Shown here one piece after another: positions 26,899 to 35,134 of a stretch of DNA of 64,000 bases. The notes under the pieces are model-generated. The model saw only the letters and a program-made list of their open reading frames with translations, searched no databases and was not told the DNA's origin. Position numbers and translations under genes: made by a program. Positions within the stretch are counted from its first letter, which is position 1, and each line of letters begins with the position of its first letter. This stretch comes from Rufibacter sp. DG15C (GTDB lineage: Bacteria > Bacteroidota > Bacteroidia > Cytophagales > Hymenobacteraceae), in contig NZ_CP010776.1 of NCBI RefSeq assembly GCF_001577755.1, forward strand, positions 1,922,001 through 1,986,000, given 5' to 3'.

Positions 26899-27861
26899 TT
26901 AGCTCCTGAACCTGCCTTCTGCAGGCGGACGTCCAGCCTTAGCCTCATCTGAGTCTGCGTATGGTACCTCGCGCACCTCAATGCGCACCGAGTTATGGTT
27001 GGGCACCACGGGCTGGCCGAACCGGTCAGCGTACTGCTGGGTGACTTCGGCGCCAAAAAAGACAATCAAGGACGAGTAATACACCCACGTAAGCAGAATG
27101 ACAATGGAACCAGCGGCCCCGTAGGTACTGCCCAAATCGCTCTGGCCAATATACCAGCCAATGAGGTATTTGCCCAGCAAAAACAGGAAGGCGGTAACCA
27201 TGGCACCCACCCACACGTCGCGCCACCGTATGATGGCGTCTGGCAAGTATTTATAAATAAGCGCGAACAGCAGCGTGATAAACCCCATGGACACTACAAA
27301 GTCCAGCAGGTAGATGAAGAAGACGGCAATGCCCGGCAACAGCTGCTGCAGGTACTCGGTCAAGACGCCCAGCAAGGCGCTGATCACCAAACTCACCAGC
27401 AGCAAGAAAGCCACGCTCAAGATCATCCCGAAGGAGAGGATGCGGTCCATGGCCAGCTTGAGCATGCCATTTTTGGGTTTGGTCTTCAGGTTCCAGACGT
27501 TGTTGAGAGACTCTTGCAGGGTCACAAAGATGGTGGTAGAGGCAAAAATCAGGGTGGCAATCCCTATCCAGGTGGCCACGGTGCTACCGCCTTCTACCTT
27601 CACGTTTTTGAGGGACTCTTCTAGTTGCAAGGCGGCGTCATTGCCAATAAACTCGTTCAGCTGGTCATACAACTGCCCAGACACGGCTTTCTCCCCGAAG
27701 AAATATCCCGCCGTAGCTATCACAATGTACAGTAACGGGGGCAACGAGAAGATGGTGTTATACGCCAACGCCGCCGCCAAACGCAGCGAGTTGTTCTCCA
27801 TAAACTGTCCCGCCGAGTCCTTCACCAGCGAGAAGATGTCCTTAAATGTATATTTAGCCAT
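26899..27861 (-). CDS. YihY/BrkB family membrane protein
   Basis: 320 residues with six predicted membrane helices (for example LLYIVIATAGYFFG, ILSFGMILSVAFLLLVSLVISA, AVFFIYLLDFVVSMGFITLLFALIY and IVILLTWVYYSSLIVFFGAEV). The N-terminal AAALAYNTIFSLPPLLYIV and the late WVYYSSLIVFFGAEVTQQYA are family signatures. Earlier labelled RNase BN by mistake; the actual role is unknown. A soluble basic tail follows the last helix. Confidence 0.88.
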   Translation of the reverse strand: MAKYTFKDIFSLVKDSAGQFMENNSLRLAAALAYNTIFSLPPLLYIVIATAGYFFGEKAVSGQLYDQLNEFIGNDAALQLEESLKNVKVEGGSTVATWIGIATLIFASTTIFVTLQESLNNVWNLKTKPKNGMLKLAMDRILSFGMILSVAFLLLVSLVISALLGVLTEYLQQLLPGIAVFFIYLLDFVVSMGFITLLFALIYKYLPDAIIRWRDVWVGAMVTAFLFLLGKYLIGWYIGQSDLGSTYGAAGSIVILLTWVYYSSLIVFFGAEVTQQYADRFGQPVVPNHNSVRIEVREVPYADSDEAKAGRPPAEGRFRS

Positions 27862-28035
27862 AGGCGAATAATGGAAAAACGTAATATTAGTTGCTTTACC
27901 CCTTACGTGAACCAGAAGCCATGGTTAAATTCAGAATAGAATAGAATCACCAATGCGTGCTGTTCCGTCCTATGTTAGTCGTGTTGAAAGAAACTTATAC
28001 CCAAGTAGTTAGACAATATCTGCAGACTCTGTCTC

Positions 28036-28073
28036 CGTTTTTGGCCTGTTTTCCAAGAAATAGCCCGAAAACG
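28036..28073. repeat. GGCC palindrome (P14)
   Basis: Perfect left arm; right arm TAGCCCGAAAACG. It directly abuts the terminator of the DUF4403 gene (28074-28111) with no base between. Confidence 0.9.
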
Positions 28074-28111
28074 AAAACTCCCCAAAAGTGTAGACACCGA
28101 AGGGGAGTTTT
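28074..28111 (-). terminator. Terminator of the DUF4403 gene
   Basis: Stem AAAACTCCCC / GGGGAGTTTT with an 18-nt loop, 23 nt past the stop codon on the minus strand, followed at once by palindrome P14. Confidence 0.8.
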
Positions 28112-28134
28112 ATGGAAATGATCTTACCGTTGAA

Positions 28135-29571
28135 TTAATCTAAAGACAGCGCCACCTTGCCCGAGGCGTTGAACAGGGCCCTGATGCCGGTGGGAGTGAG
28201 GAACAGCGTATCTGGCGCAAAGGAAAGGACGCTGCCGCGCATGAGCGCGTGCTGGTGCAACCGGTTTTCTTTGAGCCCGTCCTGCAATCCTTGTTTGATG
28301 GAGGCCATCTGGTCCTTGATGGAGACGGTCATCTGGCTTTCTAGCTGCGTCCTGAATTTGTTTTGCAGCAGCCAGTTGGCGGTGTTCAGGAGCTGGTCGC
28401 GGGTTTTGACTTCGTACTGGAGGTCTTTCACCTTGATGCTTTGGCTGGCGGCCTCATAAAAGGGCGTGCCCTGTAAGTAGACCTTTCCCTGAAACTTCTT
28501 GGTGATGAAACCAGATTTGGCGCTTCCGCTTAGGTCCAGGGCCAGCAACAGTTTAGACCCCGTCCCACTGATGTCAATGTCATGGATGGTGAGCTGGTGC
28601 TTGCCTTCCTCAAATTTAAAAGTCTGGTTTCTCACTTCTTTCTGCGCCATCTGCGTGAGGTAGGTGTAGGGCAGGTCTGTAGTGACGGCAATCTGGGCCT
28701 CTTGCGGCAGGGTGCGCACCGGGGTAAAAGCCGGAAGCTGTGGCTGCAGCGTCTGGGTAGGTTTTTTGCCGGTGGTCACCGAGATAAACGCATCAATGCC
28801 CACGTTCAAGCTTAGTTGGTTTTTCTGCAGCTCCAGTGGCGTGATTCTAATGGCCTTGGGTTCTACCGTGAGCCAGGCGTTGTAGGCGTCATGGACAGAC
28901 AGCGGTTGCTGCAGCTGGCGCCAGGCCTCGGTGAGGTAGCTCTGCAGGTTGAGTTGCTGTTGTAGTTGGCTGTCCAGTTGTTTGAGCAGCGGCGCTATCT
29001 GGGCTTTCAGCTTGGGCTCAATAAACGGGGCCAAGTTAATGTTCAACGGGCCCAGGGAAATGGTGGGTTTGCGCGCTCCCCAGGAGAAGTCACCGGTGGT
29101 ATAGCTTTTAATCTGGTAGTTGGGCAGCATCTGCAGGCGGCTCTCAGTGCGCACCACCATGTCAAACTCGGTTTCCTCAGACTTCTGGATGTTTTTGCAC
29201 AGCTCACAGGCGGTCCATTGCCAGCGGCCTTTGGCCCAGATGCGTAGAGGCACCTCCACATAGAGTTTGCTGAACTCAGCTTTGAGTTTGATGGGGCCGG
29301 TCTTGGTCACTTTCACGGCCATGTCATCATCTGTGATGTCATCGTCTTGGTAGACCACGCCCGTAAACTGCTCGTTCAGCATCTGCTCCAGCAAAAAGGT
29401 AGGCAAGGTGACCGGCAGGTTGATGGTAGACACGCGGCGCTCGGGCATCGGCTGCTCCGTGACAGCGGCGGCGGTAGGGGCCTGGGTAGAAAACGATGTA
29501 TTGGACTGGCAACCCGACATCCAGGTTAGGCCCAACACACTCCAGAAGAAAACAGGAAACGGTACACGCAT
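28135..29571 (-). CDS. DUF4403 lipoprotein
   Basis: 478 residues with lipoprotein signal (VPFPVFFWSVLGLTWMSGC). The family features are VSTINLPVTLPTFLLEQMLN near the start, the paired Cys of WTACELCKN, and repeated beta-rich segments resembling lipid-transfer tubular folds. Function unknown. I chose the ATG at 29571; 21 upstream residues from 29634 would precede the signal. The thioredoxin-like gene ends 69 nt upstream and runs in the same direction. Confidence 0.82.
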   Translation of the reverse strand: MRVPFPVFFWSVLGLTWMSGCQSNTSFSTQAPTAAAVTEQPMPERRVSTINLPVTLPTFLLEQMLNEQFTGVVYQDDDITDDDMAVKVTKTGPIKLKAEFSKLYVEVPLRIWAKGRWQWTACELCKNIQKSEETEFDMVVRTESRLQMLPNYQIKSYTTGDFSWGARKPTISLGPLNINLAPFIEPKLKAQIAPLLKQLDSQLQQQLNLQSYLTEAWRQLQQPLSVHDAYNAWLTVEPKAIRITPLELQKNQLSLNVGIDAFISVTTGKKPTQTLQPQLPAFTPVRTLPQEAQIAVTTDLPYTYLTQMAQKEVRNQTFKFEEGKHQLTIHDIDISGTGSKLLLALDLSGSAKSGFITKKFQGKVYLQGTPFYEAASQSIKVKDLQYEVKTRDQLLNTANWLLQNKFRTQLESQMTVSIKDQMASIKQGLQDGLKENRLHQHALMRGSVLSFAPDTLFLTPTGIRALFNASGKVALSLD

Positions 29572-29640
29572 GCCCAAAGATACGGCTAAACCCCAAGAGG
29601 TGAAGCTTCTAGGCGCGGTTAAATGAAAAGCCAAACTGCA

Positions 29641-29970
29641 TTAGTCACAACAAGTAAGCAGCGAGTCTAGCAGCGCTTTCACATCTTCTTCATTGGAGAC
29701 CAGGCCGCAGTGCTTGAGCGTACCGTTGTAATACGTAGCGAAGAAGGGGGTACCGGTCAGTTTCACCTCCTTGCTGGACACGGGGTTTTCTGAGGCTTCC
29801 ATGCGCAGAAAGGTGATGCCTTGGTATTTGGGGTCTCGCGCGAACCTCTCTAAAGCAGGAGCCAGTTGCTTGCAGATGGCGCATTGGTCATCAATGAATT
29901 TCACAAGCACCCGTTCCTTCTTAAATATAATTGATCGCAGCTCTGCGTCAGAAGACGTTTGTATGGCCAT
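29641..29970 (-). CDS. Thioredoxin-like protein
   Basis: 109 residues with a thioredoxin fold: VLVKFIDDQCAICKQLAPALERFA holds the redox pair C-A-I-C, and TGTPFFATYYNG has the cis-proline position. The active site differs from the usual CGPC, so the redox potential is probably different. The protein ends in LLTCCD, an extra adjacent Cys pair that could relay electrons or bind metal. Cytoplasmic: no signal peptide. Confidence 0.85.
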   Translation of the reverse strand: MAIQTSSDAELRSIIFKKERVLVKFIDDQCAICKQLAPALERFARDPKYQGITFLRMEASENPVSSKEVKLTGTPFFATYYNGTLKHCGLVSNEEDVKALLDSLLTCCD

Positions 29971-30089
29971 TGTTTTATTAGTGGGTAATCTTCTTTTTCT
30001 AACGAGGATAGCCCAGAGAGGTTGAGATTATACGTTAGGTGCCACAGAGTCCTTGAAATTGTCTTCTGCCTAGATGGCACGGACCGTGC

Positions 30090-30818
30090 TTAGCGCGGAA
30101 TGATCTTCCAACTAAGCAGGTTCACGGGCGCCTCTTGTAAGGCTTTGGCCAACTCTTTGGCATTAGAGAAGCGCAGCTGCGCAAGATAACAGGCCTCAAC
30201 GCTTACTTCCAGTTCCTTGTCTTGGAACGGCCACGGGTGTACCTGCACCTCACCGCTGGTCAACTGCTTAACTTCATATTTTACGCCGTCAGGGCCTTGG
30301 CTTATCTCCAGGGCGCGCTCCATTTCGGGGAGTTCGCGGCGGCAGAGAATCAAAGAGAACCGGTCACACCATTGCATGAAGTCATACGCGTACTGCGCCT
30401 GGCTTTTGTTGATTTTTAGTTGTCTGCGGCAGGTGCCCTGCAAGGCTAGTTGCTCGTCTAAAAAGGCGTCCCAGGTTTTATGTTGCCCGCGCACGTTCTC
30501 ATGCAGAAAGGACAGGTGCATGCTGGTGAGCAGACTTCGCCAGTGCCCCTGGAACTTGGCTTCCTTCATAACCTGCTGCGCCTGTTCCAGAGAGAAAGGC
30601 AGCTGCGTGAAGTTAGCGGGCGCCCCAGCCGCGGTGAGGTAGTAACTGCTCGTCCAGTCCTTTTGACCGTCATCATGCTGGGCAATGGCAGCCAAGGTTT
30701 TCATGAAGTGCAAAGGCCGGTCTGCCACTCGCCAGGCAAAGCCAAGCTCGGCGGCCAGCAAGGCGTGCGCCTGTTGGTAGATAACCTCCCAGCCTTTCTC
30801 ATGCGTGTTTACAATCAT
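30090..30818 (-). CDS. DUF3891 protein
   Basis: 242 residues. HALLAAELGFAW near the start and AAIAQHDDGQKDW are characteristic of DUF3891, with further conserved His (SMHLSFLHENVRG) that look like an HD-type metal site. No function has been shown to my knowledge. Lies between a thioredoxin-like gene and the threonine dehydrogenase, all on the minus strand but widely spaced. Confidence 0.75.
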   Translation of the reverse strand: MIVNTHEKGWEVIYQQAHALLAAELGFAWRVADRPLHFMKTLAAIAQHDDGQKDWTSSYYLTAAGAPANFTQLPFSLEQAQQVMKEAKFQGHWRSLLTSMHLSFLHENVRGQHKTWDAFLDEQLALQGTCRRQLKINKSQAQYAYDFMQWCDRFSLILCRRELPEMERALEISQGPDGVKYEVKQLTSGEVQVHPWPFQDKELEVSVEACYLAQLRFSNAKELAKALQEAPVNLLSWKIIPR

Positions 30819-30933
30819 AGCCCTTGCGCGCCTGAAGCCGCCGCGATTTCTAACTGAATTGTAGCTGGAAAGGTTTTTCTAAAAGTCTTGCCTTCTGAGT
30901 CTAGAGGCTTGGGTCAGGAAAATTTGAAATGTT

Positions 30934-30971
30934 TGTTTTTGAGCCGTTTTCTGGAAAACAGGGCAAAAACA
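30934..30971. repeat. GGCC palindrome (P15)
   Basis: The arms are TGTTTTTGAGCCG and CAGGGCAAAAACA: the outermost pair changed from C-G to T-A on both sides. It directly abuts the threonine dehydrogenase terminator. Confidence 0.88.
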
Positions 30972-31010
30972 AAGAATCCCTGCCGAAGTCTTGCTTCAGC
31001 AGGGATTCTT
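30972..31010 (-). terminator. Threonine dehydrogenase terminator
   Basis: Outer stem AAGAATCCCTGC / GCAGGGATTCTT continuing through one mismatch to a 5-nt loop, 25 nt past the stop on the minus strand; palindrome P15 starts at the next base. Confidence 0.85.
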
Positions 31011-31035
31011 ATATCTGTATGTACTTATCTGCTTC

Positions 31036-32013
31036 TTACTTCTCCACCGCTTCGGTGCGCATTTGCTTTAGGTTCAGGAGCATGTCATCGGTCATGGTGT
31101 CCAGTTCAAACTCTGGTTGCCAGCCCCAGTCTTGGCGGGCGGCGCTGTCATCAATGCTCTGCGGCCAGGAGTCTGCTATCTGCTGGCGGCTGTCTGGCTT
31201 ATAGGTGATGGTGAAGTCTGGCAAATGACGCTGAATGCTAGCGGTAATCTCCTTCGGCGAGAAGCTGATGGCGCTCAGGTTGTAGCTTGAACGTACTTTC
31301 ACTTTCTCGGCCGGGGCGTGCATCAAATCCAGCGTGGCTTTGATGGCGTCAGACATGTACATCATGGGCAGGTAGGTGCCTTCGCTCAAGAAACACTCAT
31401 AGGTGCCTTTGTCCAAAGCTTGGTGATAAATGTCCACGGCGTAGTCTGTGGTACCTCCGCCCGGAAGCGCTTTCCAACCAATCAAACCTGGGTAGCGCAA
31501 GCTGCGCACGTCCAGGCCGTATTTCTCAAAGTAGTATTCGCACCAGCGCTCACCAGCCTGCTTACTAATGCCGTACACCGTGTTGGGGTCCATGACGGTA
31601 TGTTGCGGGGTGTCTTGGCGCGGCGTGTTTGGCCCGAAGACGGCAATAGACGAAGGCCAGTACACGCGCTCTACTTTATGCTCCAGACACAAATCCAGCA
31701 CATTGATGAGGCCGTCCATGTTGAGTTTCCAGGCAAACTTGGGGTTCTTCTCACCGGTGGCAGAAAGAATGGCCGCCAGATGGTAGACCTGCTTGAACTT
31801 GTATTGGGCGAACAGATCTGCCAAGCGAGTGGCGTCCAGCACGTCGGCAATGGCAAAAGGGCCTGAGTCGCGCAGGTCGGCTTGTTTGGGTTCTTGGATG
31901 TCGGCGGCCACTACGTTGGCATTGCCGTATAATTTTCTCAGTTCTAGGGTGAGTTCAGAGCCTAATTGGCCACAGGCGCCTATCACCAGAATCGTGTCGT
32001 CGGTCGTTGTCAT
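31036..32013 (-). CDS. L-threonine 3-dehydrogenase, SDR type
   Basis: Extended short-chain dehydrogenase of the NAD-epimerase fold oxidising L-threonine to 2-amino-3-ketobutyrate. 325 residues: NAD site VIGACGQLGSELT, VYHLAAILSATGEKNP, WPSSIAVFGP, the catalytic YGISKQAGE (Tyr-x3-Lys), and LRYPGLIGW. The sequence ATGEKNP and SSIAVFGPNTP match the SDR-type threonine dehydrogenases of Bacteroidota. Kbl, which cleaves the product to glycine and acetyl-CoA, is encoded 1.3 kb away on the other strand, which supports the call. Confidence 0.88.
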   Translation of the reverse strand: MTTTDDTILVIGACGQLGSELTLELRKLYGNANVVAADIQEPKQADLRDSGPFAIADVLDATRLADLFAQYKFKQVYHLAAILSATGEKNPKFAWKLNMDGLINVLDLCLEHKVERVYWPSSIAVFGPNTPRQDTPQHTVMDPNTVYGISKQAGERWCEYYFEKYGLDVRSLRYPGLIGWKALPGGGTTDYAVDIYHQALDKGTYECFLSEGTYLPMMYMSDAIKATLDLMHAPAEKVKVRSSYNLSAISFSPKEITASIQRHLPDFTITYKPDSRQQIADSWPQSIDDSAARQDWGWQPEFELDTMTDDMLLNLKQMRTEAVEK

Positions 32014-32092
32014 GCGGGGTTGAAATTATAGCAAACAAATGTACGTTATATCTGGGGCATCAAAAAATATGGGCGTGGCTCTTAGCCTTTTG

Positions 32093-32100
32093 TATCTTTG
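32093..32100 (+). promoter_or_regulatory. -7 box TATCTTTG
   Basis: Exact TAnnTTTG 26 nt before the ATG at 32127, in the divergent region with threonine dehydrogenase. It favours 32127 over upstream start codons. Confidence 0.5.
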
Positions 32101-32126
32101 AACATAGAACCACGCGTACTCTCTCT

Positions 32127-33260
32127 ATGACCTTCTCAGAGTTTCTGGTTAAGCGGCGCATTGAAGAGTCGGCCTTCGCGGCCGAGGATGCCCCCCGGTA
32201 CGCGCAGTGGCAGACGCTATACGCCCAAATGCACCCCAATAGTTTTTACAACTCGGTGAAGATGGTGCTCAACGACGTTCGCCGAAGGTTCCATCTGGCC
32301 CAGGTATCCGCCGCAGAAGCTGTTGCTGCTCCCGCCAAGCCGAAGCCGGTCATCCGCCGCGCGCCTTCTGCTGTACCCGCTGAGCCTACTTCAGAACAAG
32401 CCCCCGTTTCCAGACAGCCTGCCGAGATAGTTGCGCAACAGTCTGCGTCAGTGCTAGAGGAGAAGAAAACGGAAGAAGCTGTTTCGCAAGAAATCCCTAA
32501 ACCAGCCAAGCCCAGACCGGTCTTTAAGCGGCCAGCCCAAGCGGCAGAGGAAATTGCTGCTTCTGAGGAAAAATCTGAGTCTGCACCGGAAACGCCTGTC
32601 ACAGCGCCTAGACCACGCCCTGTTTTCAAACGGCCATCTGCCGCCGCACCTGACCAACCAACAAAAGAGAAGGCACCCGAACCAAAAGCAGAAAGCCCGG
32701 CGGGTGATTCGCCTAAACCGCCCAAACCTAGACCCGTGTTCAAGCGTCCTGCGGCTACCCCTGAAACCAAGGCTGATGAGGTAGATGGCCAGGAACCGTT
32801 TTTGGCCTCAAATCCAGAAAACAGCCCAAAAACGGAACTTGAGTCAGGAGCTGTGTCTACTTCTACCGCAGACGCAAAACCTGCCACGCCCAGACCTAGG
32901 CCGGTGTTTAAAAGGCCATCGGCGGAAGTGAAAGGGGAGGGAAGCACTGAAGAGCTATCTTCTTCAAAGCAACCCTTGCCTGAGCAACCGGAGGCACCAA
33001 CTATTGAAGTAATTCCTTCGGCCAAACCGCCAAGGCCGCGCCCAGTCTTCAAACGACCAGCCTTAAGCACAGAGTCTGTACAGGATAAGCCAAAGGACGT
33101 ATCATTTTCGGCTCAGAATCCAGAAAATAGGCCAAAAACGGAAGATATGCCAAGTGCAGAAGGTGCACCTGAAGAAACTCCTTCGCCCAAAACGCCCCGG
33201 CCGAGGCCTATTTTCAAAAGACCCAGCCCCTCAGCAGAAGGCGATGGAAACCCCAAATGA
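32127..33260 (+). CDS. PRPVFKRP-repeat protein, unknown
   Basis: 377 residues. The first 60 form a compact helical head (FLVKRRIEESAF, YAQWQTLYAQMHPNSFYNSVK). The rest is low-complexity, rich in Pro, Lys, Glu and Ala, carrying six PRPVFKRP-type motifs (the last reads PRPIFKRP) and one earlier KPKPVIRRAP, spaced 33-56 residues apart. Two linkers contain the dispersed palindrome, read in the same frame as LASNPENSPKTE and SAQNPENRPKTE. The basic motifs alternate with acidic linkers, suggesting a flexible binding tail for nucleic acid or protein; this is inference. No family recognised. Lies between the divergent threonine dehydrogenase and kbl. Confidence 0.75.
   Translation: MTFSEFLVKRRIEESAFAAEDAPRYAQWQTLYAQMHPNSFYNSVKMVLNDVRRRFHLAQVSAAEAVAAPAKPKPVIRRAPSAVPAEPTSEQAPVSRQPAEIVAQQSASVLEEKKTEEAVSQEIPKPAKPRPVFKRPAQAAEEIAASEEKSESAPETPVTAPRPRPVFKRPSAAAPDQPTKEKAPEPKAESPAGDSPKPPKPRPVFKRPAATPETKADEVDGQEPFLASNPENSPKTELESGAVSTSTADAKPATPRPRPVFKRPSAEVKGEGSTEELSSSKQPLPEQPEAPTIEVIPSAKPPRPRPVFKRPALSTESVQDKPKDVSFSAQNPENRPKTEDMPSAEGAPEETPSPKTPRPRPIFKRPSPSAEGDGNPK
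32797..32834. repeat. GGCC palindrome inside the PRPVFKRP gene (P16)
   Basis: Left arm CGTTTTTGGCCTC, right arm CAGCCCAAAAACG; the centre is AAATCCAGAAAA rather than TTTTCCAGAAAA. Read as PFLASNPENSPKT. Confidence 0.88.
33103..33140. repeat. GGCC palindrome inside the PRPVFKRP gene (P17)
   Basis: Left arm decayed (CATTTTCGGCTCA), right arm TAGGCCAAAAACG, same AATCCAGAAAA centre and same frame as P16 (SFSAQNPENRPKT). Confidence 0.85.
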
Positions 33261-33330
33261 TTGATTACTTTTACAGAGGATAAGGCGCTCTTTACAGGAG
33301 CCAATAACCAACCACCAATAACGAGCAACC

Positions 33331-34524
33331 ATGTACGAAACCTTACAACCAGATTTACAGCAACAGCTGGCAGACATTGAGGCCGCCGGTTTATATAAAA
33401 GAGAGCGCATCATCACCACTCCCCAGCACGCTGAGATTAAAACCCAGCAGACCGGTGAGGTTTTGAACTTCTGCGCCAACAACTACCTGGGCCTTTCCTC
33501 GCACCCGGCGGTGATTGAGGCCGCCAAAAAGACCATTGACACCCACGGCTACGGCATGAGCTCGGTGCGTTTCATTTGCGGCACCCAGGACATCCACAAG
33601 GAGCTGGAGGCCAAGATTGCCGAGTTCCTGGGCACCGAGGACACCATCTTGTACGCGGCTGCGTTTGACGCCAACGGCGGCGTGTTTGAGCCTTTGTTTG
33701 ATGAGCAGAGTGCCATCATCTCTGATGCCTTGAACCACGCGTCCATCATTGACGGCGTGCGTCTGTGTAAAGCCCAGCGCTACCGCTATGAGCACAATAA
33801 CATGGCCGACCTGGAAGCCAAACTACAGGAAAGCCAAGACGCCAAGCACCGCATCATTGTCACAGACGGCTCTTTCTCCATGGACGGCACCATTGCCCAG
33901 CTGGATAAAATCTGCGACCTGGCAGACCAATACAAAGCGTTGGTCATGGTCGATGAGTGCCACTCTTCCGGCTTTATTGGCAAGACCGGCCGCGGTACGC
34001 ATGAGCACCACAACGTAATGGGCCGCGTGGACATCATTACGGGTACCTTGGGCAAGGCCCTGGGCGGCGCCATGGGCGGCTTTACCTCCGGTAGAAAAGA
34101 GATTGTGGACATGTTGCGTCAGCGCTCGCGCCCGTATCTGTTCTCTAACTCCTTGGCTCCCTCTATTGTAGGTGCATCGCTGGCCGTGTTGGATTTGTTG
34201 AGCTCCAGCACTGAACTGCGTGACCGTCTGGAGAAAAACACCCTGTATTTTAGAGACAAAATGACTGCCGCCGGCTTTGACATTAAGCCGGGCGTGCACC
34301 CTATTGTGCCGGTAATGCTGTATGACGCCAAACTAGCCCAGGACTTCGCCGCGAAGATGCTGGAGAAAGGCATTTACGTAGTTGGGTTCTATTACCCAGT
34401 GGTAGCTAAAGGCGCAGCCCGCATCAGGGTTCAGTTGTCTGCAGAGCATACGCAAGAGCACATTGACCGCGCCATCGCTGCTTTCATTGAGGTAGGCCAT
34501 GAGTTGGGCGTCTTGAAAGGGTAA
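33331..34524 (+). CDS. kbl: Glycine C-acetyltransferase (2-amino-3-ketobutyrate CoA ligase)
   Basis: PLP enzyme of the alpha-oxoamine synthase family; splits 2-amino-3-ketobutyrate with CoA to glycine and acetyl-CoA. 397 residues: [46 protein letters not shown] and the PLP lysine K242 in [13 protein letters not shown]. The sequence SVRFICGTQ marks Kbl rather than BioF or HemA. It pairs with the threonine dehydrogenase of this region. Confidence 0.94.
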   Translation: MYETLQPDLQQQLADIEAAGLYKRERIITTPQHAEIKTQQTGEVLNFCANNYLGLSSHPAVIEAAKKTIDTHGYGMSSVRFICGTQDIHKELEAKIAEFLGTEDTILYAAAFDANGGVFEPLFDEQSAIISDALNHASIIDGVRLCKAQRYRYEHNNMADLEAKLQESQDAKHRIIVTDGSFSMDGTIAQLDKICDLADQYKALVMVDECHSSGFIGKTGRGTHEHHNVMGRVDIITGTLGKALGGAMGGFTSGRKEIVDMLRQRSRPYLFSNSLAPSIVGASLAVLDLLSSSTELRDRLEKNTLYFRDKMTAAGFDIKPGVHPIVPVMLYDAKLAQDFAAKMLEKGIYVVGFYYPVVAKGAARIRVQLSAEHTQEHIDRAIAAFIEVGHELGVLKG

Positions 34525-34525
34525 T

Positions 34526-34563
34526 CGTTTCTAGCCTGTTTTACAGGGAATAGCTCAAAAACG
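34526..34563. repeat. GGCC palindrome sharing an arm with a terminator (P18)
   Basis: Begins one base after the kbl stop. Arms are CGTTTCTAGCCTG and TAGCTCAAAAACG. Its CAAAAACG end also forms the foot of the terminator stem at 34557-34597. Confidence 0.88.
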
Positions 34564-34597
34564 CCTGTGTGCCAAATGGTTACACAGGCGTTTTTTT
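34557..34597 (+). terminator. kbl terminator
   Basis: Stem AAAAACGCCTGTGT / ACACAGGCGTTTTT (one to two unpaired bases near the loop) followed by more T. The left foot is the right arm of palindrome P18. Confidence 0.88.
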
Positions 34598-35134
34598 CTT
34601 TTGTGTTATAAAATGAAATTAATCTTTGAGCTCCTAGATAGGAATTTGCCCCAGCTTCTATCTTGTACAATTGATTCTCCCTTTACAACAGAAACTACTA
34701 GAGAGAACCTCTTAACCCCTTGTACATAGGCTTTTTATATTTTTGTTGTCATACCCAAATCCGTTACTTACTTTTGTGACCGGCCTGCTGTGAAAGCAGT
34801 CCGTATATAATAAAGACAAAGGCATTGCCAGATGCCCTGACTAAGCATCTGGAGACAACAAAAACAACTATTGGCTTTCCTTGTTAACTGACTATTAGCA
34901 AGAGATTGATTGAACTGCGTGTGAACGCAAGGTATAGCATTTCATAGGATTCTTAATTTTATCGAAGATTAGATTTAATCTACAGAAACCCACCCCATTC
35001 TACGTTTCTGTCTCCGTTTCCTCCCCCAGAGAAGAACCTGTAAGTCCGTTGCCCACTTTCACGTCACAGTTCATGGCTTGGTTTTGTTTTCCCTTGCCCG
35101 GATCAGATTGACAGACCAAAAACAACAGACAGAC
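34598..35134 (+). other. Promoter and long leader of the NYN gene
   Basis: About 540 bases without a gene. After the promoter near 34747-34777 about 350 nt precede the start codon. Local stems include CTGCT-gtgaa-AGCAG (34787-34801), CCAGATGC / GCATCTGG (34829-34853) and TGCGT-gtga-ACGCA (34917-34930). No known riboswitch recognised. Confidence 0.5.
34747..34777 (+). promoter_or_regulatory. Promoter upstream of the NYN gene
   Basis: TTG (34747-34749), 20-nt spacer, TACTTTTG (34770-34777), fitting the phylum consensus. It implies a leader of about 350 nt. Confidence 0.5.

Larger units (their letters stand above)
32508..33224 (+). repeat. PRPVFKRP motif array
   Basis: Six motif copies begin near 32508, 32607, 32721, 32889, 33027 and 33195. 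Spacings are 99, 114, 168, 138 and 168 nt; both 168-nt intervals are those that contain a palindrome. Confidence 0.85.
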
